A DNA stretch of 64,000 nucleotides from Pogona vitticeps (lineage: Eukaryota; Chordata; Lepidosauria; Squamata; Agamidae), in assembly GCF_051106095.1 (NCBI RefSeq), contig NC_135783.1, forward strand, positions 192,342,947 to 192,406,946, written 5' to 3'. The translations under genes and the position numbers were made by a program. The first letter of the stretch is position 1, and every line of letters begins with the position of its first letter. Under the pieces are notes generated by a model, which worked only from the letters and a program-made list of their open reading frames with translations, ran no database searches and was not told the DNA's origin. Shown piece after piece: positions 38,866 through 51,780 of the stretch.

Positions 38866-41800
38866 GGGCAAGTATCTGCTATACAAGGTGATTCAAAGAA
38901 GGGAACTGAAGCACCTTGAAAAATTTGAAATGTTCAATTCCAAACCCTGGAAAAATTAATTTCTTTGGATTCCAAGATTGAGATTCCTCAAGTCAGCGTG
39001 GCCACTGGTCATACTTGCTTGAGAATTCTGACCACTGTAGTCCCCAGAGGTAACTTTCCTGAGCTCTTCAGTTCTAAGAAGTACAATGGATTATCAAGAA
39101 ATGGGGAAGTGGCACTTTAAGAAGGCACAGGGCCATTCCTAAGGGGTGTTGCAGAGGTCTGCAGAATAAATAGTGCAAGAAGGAAAGGAATCAGAATCTT
39201 TTGTTGCCTTTTTAAATACAAGGAAATGTGCAATTATGCTGAAATATCGCTTTTTTAAAAAAAGCAGAATGGGCTTTTCAGTATTTCATTTGTAATTTAC
39301 CCATTGAACTTCATGTCAAAAGGTAATCAGAATCCAAGAGCTTAGCAAAACTCAAAGTATTAGGTGCTCACAGAGGTAATGAGAACACGCCTAGCAGTAT
39401 TAGATGGGATATTAAAACCAAAAATTATGTAAAATCAAGGACTTTGGACCTGAGCTAGCCTCTGGTCATAGTTAAGAACTCTCACCCATAGTATTACTAT
39501 AACGTAATAACAGTACGGGGTATATTTACATTTTTGAATGCTCTGAGGAACTATTATGGCCGCACAAGAAACCTCTGAGAACATCTTGACTTGACTCATA
39601 TTTCACACTTCCTAAGATAAACAAGCAGTGAGGCACCCTCTCATCTCTATTATTTTTTTAAAAAAATATATATTTTGACTTGTCATTCTCAGAATAACTG
39701 ACTCGTGGAGAGGTTCAAGAGTAGAGATGCTTTGTCACATTCAAGCAGATTGAAAAGGCAGGGTGTCACTGGGCCTGGCCTGGCTAGCATTCCTTCCACT
39801 GGACAGCTGAAGCAGCAGTGAGGTTTCGTGAGGATGACAGGAGCAGGCCTTGAGTTAAGAGACCTGCGGGTCACAAGAATTAAAAGGTGTTTTCATTCCT
39901 TGGTAAAATAAGCAAACAAGTCTGAATGCTCTTTGCTACGGTATATTTCTAAATATTGACAACGAGATGTCTTGGTTGCACTAAAAGCAATGGAGAAGGG
40001 AAGGGCATGTTCAAGAGAATCTCCTGGCAGAATGTCACACCCTAAAACTACTTCATCTTAGTTTTAGCCCAATGGAACTCCATGTTGCTTTCAAAATACC
40101 AACATGGAGAGGCGCTCCATGCTGCCCCATGAAGCACCAGAAAGAGATGCCTTCTTCTTAAATGGATGCAGGCAAGAGTTGGTTGCCACTCTTTAGTCCA
40201 AATCAGTTTGTTTTCAAACAGATGAGAATGATAACAGAGTGTCAGGTTTGTGAAAGAAGATGCATGCCTGCTTTCCTGTTTCATTTCCCTGAAGTATGAA
40301 ATGGGCTCCTCTTTGCTACAGACAATTGATTATAAACAATAAAAGGGCCTATTGTCACTTTTGACTAAGGAAAGGGGAGGGAAAAGAAAAAGAAATATTA
40401 TGCTAGACATCTTGACATATCCCCTCAAAACAAAAGAAGATTAGAATCAACATTAGGCAGAATTAATGGTGGCTCGACTGGCTTCTGTGCTACGGTTTTT
40501 CCAACTATCTGACAAGAATCACTGAACAATTTCAGTTTTATTGGGGCACATATCTCTAGCGCACATTCCATTCTTGAAAGAAGGTCAGATTTTATTTGCC
40601 AGGTCCACACATTAATCTTCCAAACAATACAGACATGAAGCTGCTTTTGGAAAGGTATCATTCTTGTGGCATTACTCTGGGTGAATGACATGATGTCATT
40701 ACAGAGTGCACCAATTAGCTAAGAGAAGCTCTCCATTTTCCTTTGTAAAATAAAGGCTACTAATTTTTTTAACCGACACATATTCACCTTCACATCATTT
40801 AAAGTTCTAATTCCTTCTCTCTTTGTTCTGATTAGAGTCTTTTATTAGCTTCTTTCATAAACAAGCCAACAAAAAGTAAGGCAGCCAAGTTCCATTGAAG
40901 TGAATGGTCAAAACTCTATTGAGGGAAAACTTGACAGGTAAAAGTCCCACCCCACCCCAGTTTCCAGCTTTCTGTCCATCACATGGCTAGATATGTGATT
41001 GGCTGGCTGAAGAAGTAAGATTGGTTGAATGGTTGGCCTTCAGTCAGTTGCATACAACAGTGGGATTCTAGCCAATGAGACTTAAGGCAGGCACAACTAA
41101 ATCTCATTATATGATGTCCCGTAGAATTTATACAGAACTGGATGTTGAACCTACTGCAGATTGCTTGCAAGTAATCTCTGGACAATTTGTCCCAGTAGTT
41201 TCTTCACCTAGATGTTAAACAACATGTAGATGGAGACATAAATTATTGGAACCCCATAGCATAAATGCCAACAGTTCAAGAGAACTGCCAACAGCCTGTG
41301 AACCTGACCCACGTGTGGAAAAACCCCTTTATGTAGTGCCTTTCCTTCTTAGGGGAGGAAAAATCTGTCAATGTTGCTTCCTCTGACATTCCAATTCTGT
41401 GAATGTTGTTGGATTCCAAACAAAGCTGGACAGTACCCTATGATTGCTTTCAACTAAGAGTAGACCCATGACATCAATTGCTGAATTGAACACTTCTGTA
41501 AACCCCATTGAGTCAATGGGTCTACTTTGGTTGGGAGTAGCCATAGGACACTGGTCATTTTTCTGAAATGAGGATATAATCTTTCCATTCCCATTCTTGA
41601 AAGGCAGTCCAAAAGGATTTAATGACAAATGAAACTAAAAGACCGTTGCAATCCTTCTGCTGCGTCTCAGCAGGGGCAACCAAGTGTAGAAGGGATGAGG
41701 TAGGTATGGACTTCCTTATGTAGTTGAAATAGAATCCCCATCATCCATCACTACTGCTTATGCTACTGATTGGATTTTCATACCAACATGATGTGGAGGG

Positions 41801-43210
41801 TCACAATTTTCCTATAATTCCACCCCAGGACTCTGACCCAACAAAAGGGGATTCATGCCAATAGCTGAAAAGATTGAAGAGGTCTAATGTTGGGATCTTT
41901 GGGACTTGCCTTACAACAATCTCTGAATGGTGGCTGAGGTCCCACACAACTGCTGTGCTGACCCAGTTATTTCAGCAGACATATAAATCTCAGGGCAGCA
42001 GAAAAGGGGAAAATCTGATGTTGCTATACAAGGTTGTTTTAAATCCTGGGGAGCCATCTTCTCTCTATACTTCCAAATGGTGTCAGGGCTTAACGGCACG
42101 TTAATATATGCAAGGGTGTTTATGTATGTGTTGCACTTTGCAGTGCAGGGAGGGCTCTGTAGGGAACTGAGTGGGCATATGGACTTGAGTCCATCCAACC
42201 GTTTGGAGCTAGGGACAGAATGGAACAGCAGCGTGCAGCTCTTGAGTCTTGTTGTTGCATACATTCGTTCTCAGTGGTTGCATATGGACTCCCTCCTTAG
42301 CATCACTGTGGTATTTCCTATGACATAATAAGTCTCTGCCTCTGTGACATCACAAGGACCCACCCCCTTCTGTCAGGTTTTGGTTGTGAAAGCTGAAGAA
42401 AGGTTTCTCACCTGTTAACACACTTCATGGCCCAAAACCTGCTTTATGTGTAGTGGAGATAATCTTCTATGACATCAATACTCAAACATTGCAGTTGTTA
42501 TACATTCCTGAAGAAACTGAGCTGGATGTTGAGGACCCCAGAATCAACAGCTCAAGAAGTGGTAGCTTCAAGGTTTCTTGAATGCTACATTGACTGTACT
42601 CAATATAGAGAAATCTGCACAACCCTCTGAATCCCATTCAGAACAGATATGGCTGTTGCTGTTTGACAGCTTGTGTTCATTGATAATGGCCCAGGAGTGA
42701 CGTCTGTTTTTGAAATCACAACCTAATGTCCATTTTTCTAGATGTAACGAAAGTTTACTGAACTTGCTCCCGTCTTAAAATGGAAATAAATAAACAGGCT
42801 GGATGTGTTTCAGAATTTTAAACTACTTTCATCCTTAAATTAGCTTTGCATTTAATCAGTGCTCCTGCGATAGGGCTGCAGCTTTGGCAGGAAATATGAG
42901 GCAATTTTTGTGTACTCATTACTTATGTCTTCTCCCATTGTTTACTCGAAATCACTTCCTTGTAATTTAGTTTAAAGTTGCCTATAATGTCTCCAAAAAG
43001 GTGGCTTGTACCTAAGCGTAGCCAGAAATTTAGACAGCTTGGAAAATAGCATTGGACTATAGAGCTTTTGGAGGGAAAACCTTTTCCCAGAAATCGGTTA
43101 AACAGGAGGGATCATTCAAAGCATGGCTACTTGTCATCCTTAAAGGTGTTAAAGAATGAGCCAAGTAAAGTACATGATAAAATAGCTTTTCATAGCATGC
43201 CCTTACTACA
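38866..43210. other. No gene seen in 4.3 kb
   Basis: No exon was recognised. A weak relative of the hairpin repeat at 32285-32405 lies near 41450-41540 (CCATTGAGTCAATGGGTCTA). The rest appears unique. Confidence 0.4.
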
Positions 43211-44135
43211 TCTGGGAAAGGAGTACGACAAGGCTGTATATTGTCCCCCGGCTTATTTAACTTATATGCAGAATACATCATGCGAAAGGCTGGACTGGAG
43301 GAATCCCAAGCTGGAATTAAGATTGCCAGAAGAAATATCAACAACCTCAGATATGCAGATGATACCACTCTGATGGCAGAAAGTGAGGAGGAATTAAGGA
43401 ACCTTGTAATGAGGATGAAATAGGAGAGCGCAAAAATGGTCTGAAGCTCAGCATTAAAAAATACTAAGATCATGGCCACTGGTCCCATCACCTCCTGACA
43501 AACAGAAGGGGAAGATATGGAGGCAGTGACAGATTTTACTTTCTTGGGCTCCATGATTACTGCAGATAGTGACAGCATCCACGAAATTAAAAGACACCTG
43601 CTTCTTGGGAGAAAAATGATGACAAACCTAGACAGCATCTTAAAAAGCAGAGACATCAGCTTGGCAACAAAGATCCGCATAGTCAAAGCTATAGTTTTTC
43701 CTGTCGTGATGTATGGAAGTGAGAGCTGGACCATAAAGAAAACAGACCGCCGAAGAATTGATGCCTTTGAATTGTGGTGCTGGAGGAGGCTCTTGAGAGT
43801 CCCCTGGACTGCAAGGAGAACAAACCTATCAATTCTAAAGGAAATCAACCCTGAATGCTCCCTGGAAGGACAGATCTTGAAGCTGAGGCTCCAGTACTTT
43901 GGCCATCTCATGAGAAGAGAAGACTCCCTGGAAAAGACGCTGATGTTGGGAAAGTGTGAAGGCAAGTGGAGAAGGGGACGACAGAGGATGAGATGTTTGG
44001 ACAGTGTCATCAAGCCAACCGACATGAATTTGACACAACTCTGGGAGGCAGTGGAAGATAGGAAGGCCTGGCGTGCTCTGGTCCATGGGATCACGAAGAG
44101 TGGGACATGACTAAACAACTAAACAACGACAACAA
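43211..44135 (+). mobile_element. BovB (RTE) LINE 3' end, copy 1
   Basis: The 5' end is truncated inside the reverse transcriptase. The translation begins GVRQGCILSPGLFNLYAEYI, reaches NNLRYADDTTLMAESEEEL at about 43340-43400, then continues in a second frame to the C-terminus. The 3' end is the BovB signature ACATGACTAAACAACTAAAC, then AACGACAACAAC. BovB is an RTE-clade LINE abundant in squamates and known for horizontal transfer between vertebrates. The copy is broken but quite well preserved. Confidence 0.92.
43517..44110 (+). pseudogene. BovB ORF2 C-terminal remnant
   Basis: A 197-codon open stretch from MEAVTDFTFLGSMITADSDS through YGSESWTIKKTDRRRIDAFE, LWCWRRLLRVPWTARRTNLS and LQYFGHLMRREDSLEKTLML to the end at VHGITKSGT. 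These are diagnostic BovB phrases. The RT active-site YADD lies upstream in another frame (43241-43423). The antisense open frame over the same DNA (43057-44118) is a shadow. Confidence 0.9.
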
Positions 44136-44154
44136 CTATATCTTACTTTGCAGA

Positions 44155-44218
44155 AGATGTTAGATGCCTGGGGAAGGGTTGCCATAAGTTGGACTTGACT
44201 CGACAGCACATAGTTGTT
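44155..44218 (+). repeat. SINE tail fragment
   Basis: The segment GCCATAAGTTGGACTTGACT, then CGACAGCACATAGTTGTTAA, matches the tail of the SINE at 21608-21842. Only the tail is present, right after the BovB end. Confidence 0.5.
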
Positions 44219-45137
44219 AAATTTATATTTTACTGGACTGAGTTCATTTTACTGTATTTTGTTTTACTTTGAATTTATGCATATTTCTTTGTGTGCCACC
44301 AATTTTAGTTATAGGGGAACTTCCGAGTTGAACAAACCAGAGAAAGAAGGAAATAAGCCTTTATATTTCAGTTGGGTTTCCTTTTATCACTTGGAGAAAA
44401 CTGTGATAACACAGTGGATTTCTGTGACAGCTAGGATTTGTATACACATATCTTATCATCATACTTTCCATAGGTCCAATAGCACTTCTGTGCAGATCAC
44501 AGCAATGCCTTGCTTCATTGAACAATGTAAGAAATGTAGTTTTTGCTAATCACAGAAGGAATGGTGGTGCACGAATCACATGGCACTGTCATAGCTCTCA
44601 AGACTGGATGTGAGCTTTATTTCTTTCTTTGGTTGGTCTTCATTTTTCCCTTCATGTTGATGCTTCTGCATTCCTTCCAGTATCTTATTTGATTCCGGAC
44701 AAGACCCTAAGAATAAGGTATTACTTGGTTATATTTGTCATACATTCAGAGCCAAATAAACACGAAAATATGTTAAGCTGGCATTAGGTAGAAGCCATCA
44801 ACTTCCTTGGTTGTGCTCTGTCATTACTGTAAGAAAACCAGGTACGTATGCTCATTTAGCTACCTTCAGTTACACTCTAAAGGCAATTTGGGGGCCATTT
44901 TATGCCTTGCTATAAAATATATGGCTGGACTAGCAGAAAACATGATGGAAGCAGTTGGAAAAGCCAAACAGTATTACAGAAATGGCTCATCAAATCAGGA
45001 ATGTTTCTCAGAATAAAGCCAGGCATTTTAAGACCAACTGTTCCTGGGAGCAGGTGCTTACTGGTGCCAAATTTGGGTTTTCTAATGCAGTGCATAGTCT
45101 TTGTTTCTACAAAAGCAATGTAAGAATGATTTGTTAA
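44219..45137. other. No gene seen
   Basis: No exon or repeat was recognised. Confidence 0.45.
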
Positions 45138-45241
45138 TCATGGGTTTTGCAGTACCAGCAGAGATGAATATCTAATTCCCTTAGTTGTACAATGAAAACA
45201 CTAGTAACTTTTGGAGTTAAAATAATATAGCAACCCCTAAG

Positions 45242-45328
<87 letters not shown>

Positions 45329-45600
45329 ATTTAACCAGTTAAAGTAATTGGTCAGACATGGCTTATAAGAAAAAATGAAATAATTTTTACTCACTGATCT
45401 TGCAAGTTACAGGCTTGAACTTGGTTACAGATGTTTCAGTAAGATACACAGAACGAGTAGAGGTTATCAGAGGTTCATAGAATGAGTGAAGAAAAGATTC
45501 AAATGGTAAAATGAAAGTGAGTTCTCTCAGGCCCCATGGCTGAGAGAAAATGGTGGACATGAAGAGATGTTCAACGGAGCATTCTTCCTCTATCCTGTCC
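45138..45600. repeat. Unnamed repeat B, copy 1
   Basis: The part 45138-45395 aligns with 61080-61268. Shared blocks are GGGTTTTGCAGTACCAGCAG / GGGCTTTGTAGTCCCAGCAC, CTTTTGGAGTTAA / CTTTGGAGTTAA, and AGCATTTAACCAGTTAAAGT / AGCATTTAACCAGCTTAAGT. In this copy a (CA)n(GA)n microsatellite replaces a short CA-rich segment. Where it ends on the right is unclear; 45395-45600 may belong to it. Family unknown. Confidence 0.5.
45244..45327. repeat. (CA)n(GA)n compound microsatellite
   Basis: About 51 bases of CA pass directly into about 33 bases of GA without interruption. Confidence 0.97.
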
Positions 45601-47639
45601 CCAAAACTTTGATGCCCCAAAACAAAGACATCTGAAGACAAAGGAGGGGGTCATCTTTGCCTGCCAACGAAAGAGCGTTAGTTGATTGGTCAAAAAGAGG
45701 AAGGGGTTGATGCATGCTACCCAGCAGATTAGTAAACGTGCACTTCCTTCCTCTTAGGTAATCATGCACAAATCTGCATACTGAATTGCAAATAATTCCA
45801 ATATAGTTAACTCATTGAAAATATTCCTGTATTTTGAAGAAACTGAGAGATTTAACTTGATGGATCAGACACTTTTACTTAAGGGTCAGGACCAACCAAC
45901 AGTAGTTTGTTTTTTCCAAGGGCATTGTATGGAATAAAAATTGTTCTGTTAAGTTACCTTTACTTATGCTTTTCAGATTAATAAACATAATTGGTTTAGC
46001 CATAGAGTTCTGGATGATAATAGAAGAAATATATTAAAAGAATGAATATCTAACACATGTAGAGCAAAATTTTGCAAGGGTGTTGAAGTGGTTGTTGTGA
46101 GTTTTCCGGGTGTTGAAGTGCTTCAGATGGGTATCTAAGTAAAGCGAACCAAAATCAAAATTCATAGAAAAAAGAGAATGTGTTTTATCCATCCATCCAC
46201 ACATTATGCCTTCTGCTGGTGTACAGCAGAAGAAATGCAATTCAATACCAGATACATGATTTTAAAGAGTGTGTGTATTATATTTTATAGTTTTTATAGA
46301 TAAAATAAATGGTACCATGTTTGTATGGGAATAGCTTTGATGACTTGAGTTGCATGTATACAGGTGCAGAATGCTGGTCTGAACAGCAGTTGAAGGGTTG
46401 AATGCTGATTGGTAGCTGTGATTTGAATGTAGTGGGGAGGAGTCAGGTTGGTGGGTTAGTTTTAGAGAAGACATTTGAGTTGAGGATCGGCTGAGAAAAT
46501 CTATTTTTGAGTCAGAATCCCAGTTCTATTGATTCTTTTCATACCTCTGTTGAACTGAATCATGGTCTCATGGTACATATACTGGCATGGATGTTCCCAG
46601 TTGTTTTCAAATTATCCGCCCCCATTTGAAACATTATGGTCAGCTACACTGTGGAATCTATTTATTTTCTCTACTGTTTCCTGGGGCAGTGCTCATAGAT
46701 CCACTATGAGTCACACCCAGGGTGTCAAGTCTCCCTGGGTTAATTTGCTTCAGCTGACCACTCAGAAAGAGAAAATTGACACTCAGCCTTGTTTGCAGTT
46801 TCTCAAGGTACTCTGCCCTGTCTTTTGAAATCCGAAGGAGCCAGAGTTATGGCAGACCTAGCTTAACAAGCTGGAAACAAGGCTAACTGTCAAGTTCCTC
46901 TCTCTGCTGACTTTTCACTCTTTTTTCCTCCTTTGGTCACCAGGCTGCACTAGTGCTAGGACATCAAGCCATGAAAAGGAAAATAAAGAATGAAGGAAGA
47001 ACAGGAAGCAAAGAGGAAAATTAGCACCCACTGGTTAAGGTCGTATCCTCTAGAGCTGCAGAAGACAAATTTGCTGCATCTTCCACATTATTGCTCTTCA
47101 GATATTTAAAGAGGGCTTTGATTACACCTCTTGATCTTCTCTTGTTCAGGCTATGTGTGCTGCCTTGAGCGCCTTAGAAGAAAGGAAGGAAATAACAATA
47201 ACAAGTAAACATATACGTTTTTCTTTTGGTCCATTCTTATTTCTGTTGCCTAGCATTACATGGCCTGGATTTATGGAACTGTCTATCATAATTAGCAGGA
47301 TTAGACCTGAATGTAACAAATGTCATAGGGTCAGCCTTGGTTTTGTGTCACCTTAACTCCCAGGGCTACTGGGCTGAACCATGGTAAAGATGTGCCGTAA
47401 CTCACACAGTCAACTGAGCTCAACATACCACTTGGCCGGCATATGTCCATGCCCATTATACAAACAGTATCTGAAGGATGATCTGTGTTAGCTGCCTGTT
47501 TCCTGCCACTGATTTATAGCTGCATGAGCTTCATTGAACAGCCTAATGACTGCCACAGGAGGAGAAGGTTACTTCAAGGAAGACTGTTTGCTCCTGCTAG
47601 TGGTTCGTTGGCTGAAATGCAGTAGTCAGTCACACCAAG
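45601..47639. other. No gene seen
   Basis: No exon was recognised. A 24-base piece at 46087-46110 resembles part of the Penelope-type terminal block but is too short to call. Confidence 0.4.
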
Positions 47640-47745
47640 GGTAGGCTCATTGAATCAATGGAACTAACAGAGGTGTCAACTCATCCAATTCCCATTGATT
47701 TCATGGGCCTGCTCTAGTTGTGACTTAACACTGGATTTCAGCCAG
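47640..47745. repeat. Short hairpin repeat, second copy
   Basis: TAGGCTCATTGAATCAATGG and CCCATTGATTTCATGGGCCT are complementary halves. The unit ends GGATTTCAGCCAG, closely parallel to 32285-32405. Confidence 0.5.
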
Positions 47746-49619
47746 TGGACAAAATGGAAGGCTCCTTTGCAGGATTAGCCTTCTTATTAAGCAGAGTGGG
47801 CATGCAGGGAACACAGTAGAGAATAGGTAGACTGGGACGGCCACATGGACAATCATCCACGGCATCCCACTCACAGCGCCTCATTCCGAAGAAGGACCAG
47901 GCAACCAGAGCATGGTCCATGGGGCAAGCACACCCTCTAGATCAAAGATGGAAAAGCCTTCCAAGCCCAAGTGTCAGATTCAATTTCCGGGGAGGGGGGT
48001 ACATTCTAGTATTGTCGGATTTAGCTAAAAACATCTTATTATCAACAACAAAGTTTTAGAAGAGGTATGGCGTTCGCCCTCGTGCCCCTGCCTGACCCTC
48101 CAAACACAGAGCACACGAAAGCAAACTACTGCTCCTTTTCACCCGCTGCCACCAGTTGATCACAAAATCAACTTTAATTATGGAAGGATGAAGATGCAGG
48201 TCCAAACTTCACTGTCTTTTAAATAAAATATTTTTATTGACTACAGATATCTGAATATAATCATAGGTAACTTCTATTATCATCAATCACAACCTTCTAT
48301 TTGTTATTACAGTTCTTATTCACTTTACTGTAATCACACCTCAGATCTCCCAAATACCATACTCTATCTCCTTCTTCACTTGCTCTGACTCTTACTGACT
48401 CACTCACTCTCTGACTTCGCCTCTTTATTACATTTCTCTCAGCTCCGCCTCTCAGCAACATTAGCCTGAAACATGAATATTCGTAGCTACTTAACATAAT
48501 AAGGGTGAATGCTACAAGAGGCATTTCAGAAATTTAGATTGGGGGCATATAATATTCAAAACCTGGGAAGAATCCTGCAATGATAACATGGGGTTGGGGA
48601 ATATGGCTATCCGGAGAACCAGAATTAGGAGCTAAGGATCAGGGTTTGGCCTCCAGGACTGAAGAGGTTTCTCACCTCTTGTTCCAAAACTGGTGACACA
48701 ACAATATGTCCCAGTGTACCCAAGGTCAGAAGGTTAGCTTAGGGATCAGGCAACATGGGACACACAGATATGTCCTCCAATGCCTCGCTTCCTCCTCAAC
48801 CGAGACTGGGAAAGGTGGTGTCTATATGCAGTGGGGGGGTCTGATTCCAGAAGGGAATGCATAGACATCTCACCCCATTCTTTTCTCTCCTCCATTGAAG
48901 TTGTCTCAACCCAATGGGACACCTCAACTGAGAACCCAACAAGATGCCTCATCCCCAGGGTGAAACCCTGTGGGTTTGCTTGCTTGTTTTGTATCTTCTT
49001 CTTCTTTTTTATTACCAGATACAGTATATTTCTTTTAACTACTGTACTGATTATTATCCAAATGCATGTTTCTGTAAGCAAAAGGCACTAATGCTTTTGT
49101 CTGTTTTATTTTTATTTATTTCCTATATTTCATTTTTTTCAGACTCCAAGATACTTAAGAATAACTTGTAAGGGACTCTCAAGGGGAACCAACAGAAAAT
49201 ATTTACTCCATAATACCCAGTGCTTGGAGGGTGTGTGTCTGACATCCAGACTACCATGGCCAAGCAGATTATTATAATATAGTTACCCTTCAAAATATTT
49301 ATAGGATATTTACATGTGTAGCACTATATGCCTCCTCCATGATTTATTCATCATTCTGATGATGAATGGAATAGAGTAAGCCAAAACAGTTACTACAAAA
49401 CAGTGTCTTACGTGAATGATATCTAGAAGGACTGGCAGAATGCACCATCTTTTCCACAAATAAAACATTTAAACAAATGGTACTGAACACAGGATTGCTT
49501 GTTTAAAGTCAACATAAGTAAAGTCAACCCATAGCAATATGCATTGCCACTTCCACAGCAAGATGGCAACCTGTCTTATGAATGTATTTGCGAATACTCA
49601 ACTCCCAAACAAACTGCAC
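47746..49619. other. No gene seen
   Basis: Unique-looking sequence. Open frames on both strands at 48746-49091 overlap each other and carry no known motif. Confidence 0.4.
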
Positions 49620-49624
49620 CAGAG

Positions 49625-49732
49625 CAGAGTGCTGTCCTCTGAAGATGCTGGCCACAGAGACTGGCAAAACGTTAGGAAGAACAACCTTCAGAACATGGCC
49701 AAAGAGCCCGAAAAACCCACAACAACCATTGT
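49625..49732 (+). mobile_element. Penelope-like terminal block, third copy
   Basis: It reads GTGCTGTCCTCTGAAGATGC, CTGGCAAAACGTTAGGAAGA and CCCACAACAACCATT. The hammerhead-like GAAA box is changed to AAAA, so ribozyme function is unlikely in this copy. It ends one phrase earlier than the other two copies. Confidence 0.55.
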
Positions 49733-49751
49733 CTCATGAATGTTGCTTTAT

Positions 49752-50043
49752 CATTAAGTAACAAAACCCAAACCATTAAGTAATAAGAACTTTTGGTCCA
49801 GGATCCTAGATTCCAATCCAAGTCTCAGGTTGTGAAGCCGGTTCCAGCTGGAGGCTTCCTGAAGATGGCGGCAGCATAGAGGAGCTGCAGTCTTTCGTCT
49901 CCTAAAATTGGCAGTTTAAAGGAGTTTAAGGAGCTCAAAGGGGACTCAAAACAGCTTACCTTCAACCTACGACGCTCTACTGGCACAGAATCGCTTCTCG
50001 CTGCTTGTTTCTCCTGGATGCATTAAGTAATAAAGCCCAATTA
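49752..50043. repeat. Possible L1 5'-end fragment between direct repeats
   Basis: ATTAAGTAACAAAACCCAA (about 49753-49771) and ATTAAGTAATAAAGCCCAA (about 50022-50040) bracket a segment with AGCTGGAGGCTTCCTGAAGA and TGGCGGCAGCATAGAGGAGC. That wording resembles a LINE 5' UTR. The repeats differ at two positions, so they could be an old target duplication. No poly(A) tail is seen. Confidence 0.35.
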
Positions 50044-50303
50044 CAAATGTCAGGGTCTGAAATTTTGTGTGTAAAGAGTGTTAAAATAATGAAGAGAAGG
50101 CACAGAAAAAGTAGCCCTGAAAATGAAAGTGCTTTTAAAATTGAGAATTGAACAATAATTTGCTATAGTTAGTTCAAAACATGTAGCCAGCTCTCCAATT
50201 GAGCAAGGTCACTGAACAATAACACCCTGACAGCTTAATTGTTTATGTTACAATTTGTAAACATAGTGGTCACATTTGCAGGTCATATATAACATGCACT
50301 ATT

Positions 50304-50358
50304 TATAGTTTCAATATCTTGGAGCTACAAGGTTCTATCATGGGAAGATTCTGGGATT
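50304..50358 (+). repeat. 55-bp perfect inverted repeat, left arm
   Basis: It runs from TATAGTTTCAATATCTTGGA to AGATTCTGGGATT. Its exact reverse complement lies at 51284-51338, some 925 bases away. Confidence 0.95.
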
Positions 50359-50868
50359 CCAGATCATTTGTGCTACAGCCCATTATTACTCCAGGCTCTG
50401 TAATTTTTTTAGTTATAACAATGATGTTATTATTGTTGTTGTGGCAGTGTACCAGGCCTCAAAATTACAAAATTCTGAAGTTACAGTATATGCAACAACA
50501 ATTAAGATTCCCATTACACTTTTTCTCTTAGAGCTCAAGATCCCTGGATTGCCAGGCCCCTGGCGAATGAGATTGTTTACAAACTGGGGAGAGGTGTGAA
50601 CATCTGAAAGAATTATAAATATAGGGAGATAACACACATACATACAATACCAGCATTCAGGAATTCATCACATAATCACAACTCCACACCACATGGGTCA
50701 CCTGAAATCAAGGAACAACAATCTCGCAGCAGCAAAAGTGGCAGGAGATGATCAAGATGGATTTTCTTCTATAGATGGAAGTTGGCCTGGCTGATTGAGT
50801 ATTAAAGCTCTTGTAGTTTTAGAATGTAATTGAAACATTCTCACTGTTCTTTTTCACTCTTAAAAAGA

Positions 50869-50899
50869 ATACATACACAAACACACACACACACACACG
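50869..50899. repeat. (CA)n short microsatellite
   Basis: About 30 bases of slightly interrupted CA repeats. Confidence 0.85.
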
Positions 50900-51283
50900 A
50901 ACAAAATTTTGGATTAAATTCTTTAAGTACTTGCCTACCACTCACATTTAGTTGTCATATACTTTTAAGCATTTGTGCCTACAGTTTTCATAAGTGTAAA
51001 AATGTTTTCAATTGTGCATATGGAATGAAACAATGTAAGAAATAAAGCTTGTAGAATTAGAGAAGCTGATATTCCTTGGAATCATCTCAGCAATGAAAAG
51101 ACTTATACCATGATGCTCAGAATAATTTTGATATGATTGTCAGTGGTCATCTGTAGTTGTAACAGAGGTAACTGTGTTAGCCAGTGCCAGCATTACAGGT
51201 GAAAACAAAATAAAAAGTAAAAGTAAAAAAAAAAACAGAAACATGATGGCACCTTAAAGACTGGCCTATATATATATATATAT

Positions 51284-51338
51284 AATCCCAGAATCTTCCC
51301 ATGATAGAACCTTGTAGCTCCAAGATATTGAAACTATA
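51284..51338 (-). repeat. 55-bp perfect inverted repeat, right arm
   Basis: The exact complement of 50304-50358. It is wedged between a short TA run (51267-51284) and the long TA array, which suggests that it was copied here during a local rearrangement. Confidence 0.95.
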
Positions 51339-51352
51339 TAATATGAGCTTTC

Positions 51353-51580
<228 letters not shown>

Positions 51581-51584
<4 letters not shown>

Positions 51585-51721
51585 CCAGAATGAAACTAGG
51601 TCATCATTATAGGTGAAAACAGAAGGGGACTTCTCAATGAAAGCTCATATTATATGAGCTTTCATTGAGAAGTCCCCTTCTGTTTTCACCTATAATGATG
51701 ACCTAGTTTCATTCTGGAATT
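51581..51721. repeat. Perfect 141-bp palindrome
   Basis: Two 68-base arms are exact reverse complements around the 5-base spacer ATTAT. The left arm begins AATTCCAGAATGAAACTAGG and the right arm ends CCTAGTTTCATTCTGGAATT. The right arm continues into the 3' block of the unnamed repeat, so the left arm is the inverted duplicate. Confidence 0.97.
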
Positions 51722-51780
51722 AACCCCTTTGGAGGGGGGAATAAATGTCACTTGTGACAAACACAGTCTTCTAATTGATT

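Noticed and set aside
43057-44118. 353-codon minus-strand open frame
   Set aside because: It is the antisense of the BovB ORF2 C-terminus; the plus-strand product matches BovB and the minus-strand one has no family character.
46087-46110. Fourth Penelope-type terminal piece
   Set aside because: Only about 24 bases resemble the block; too short to support.
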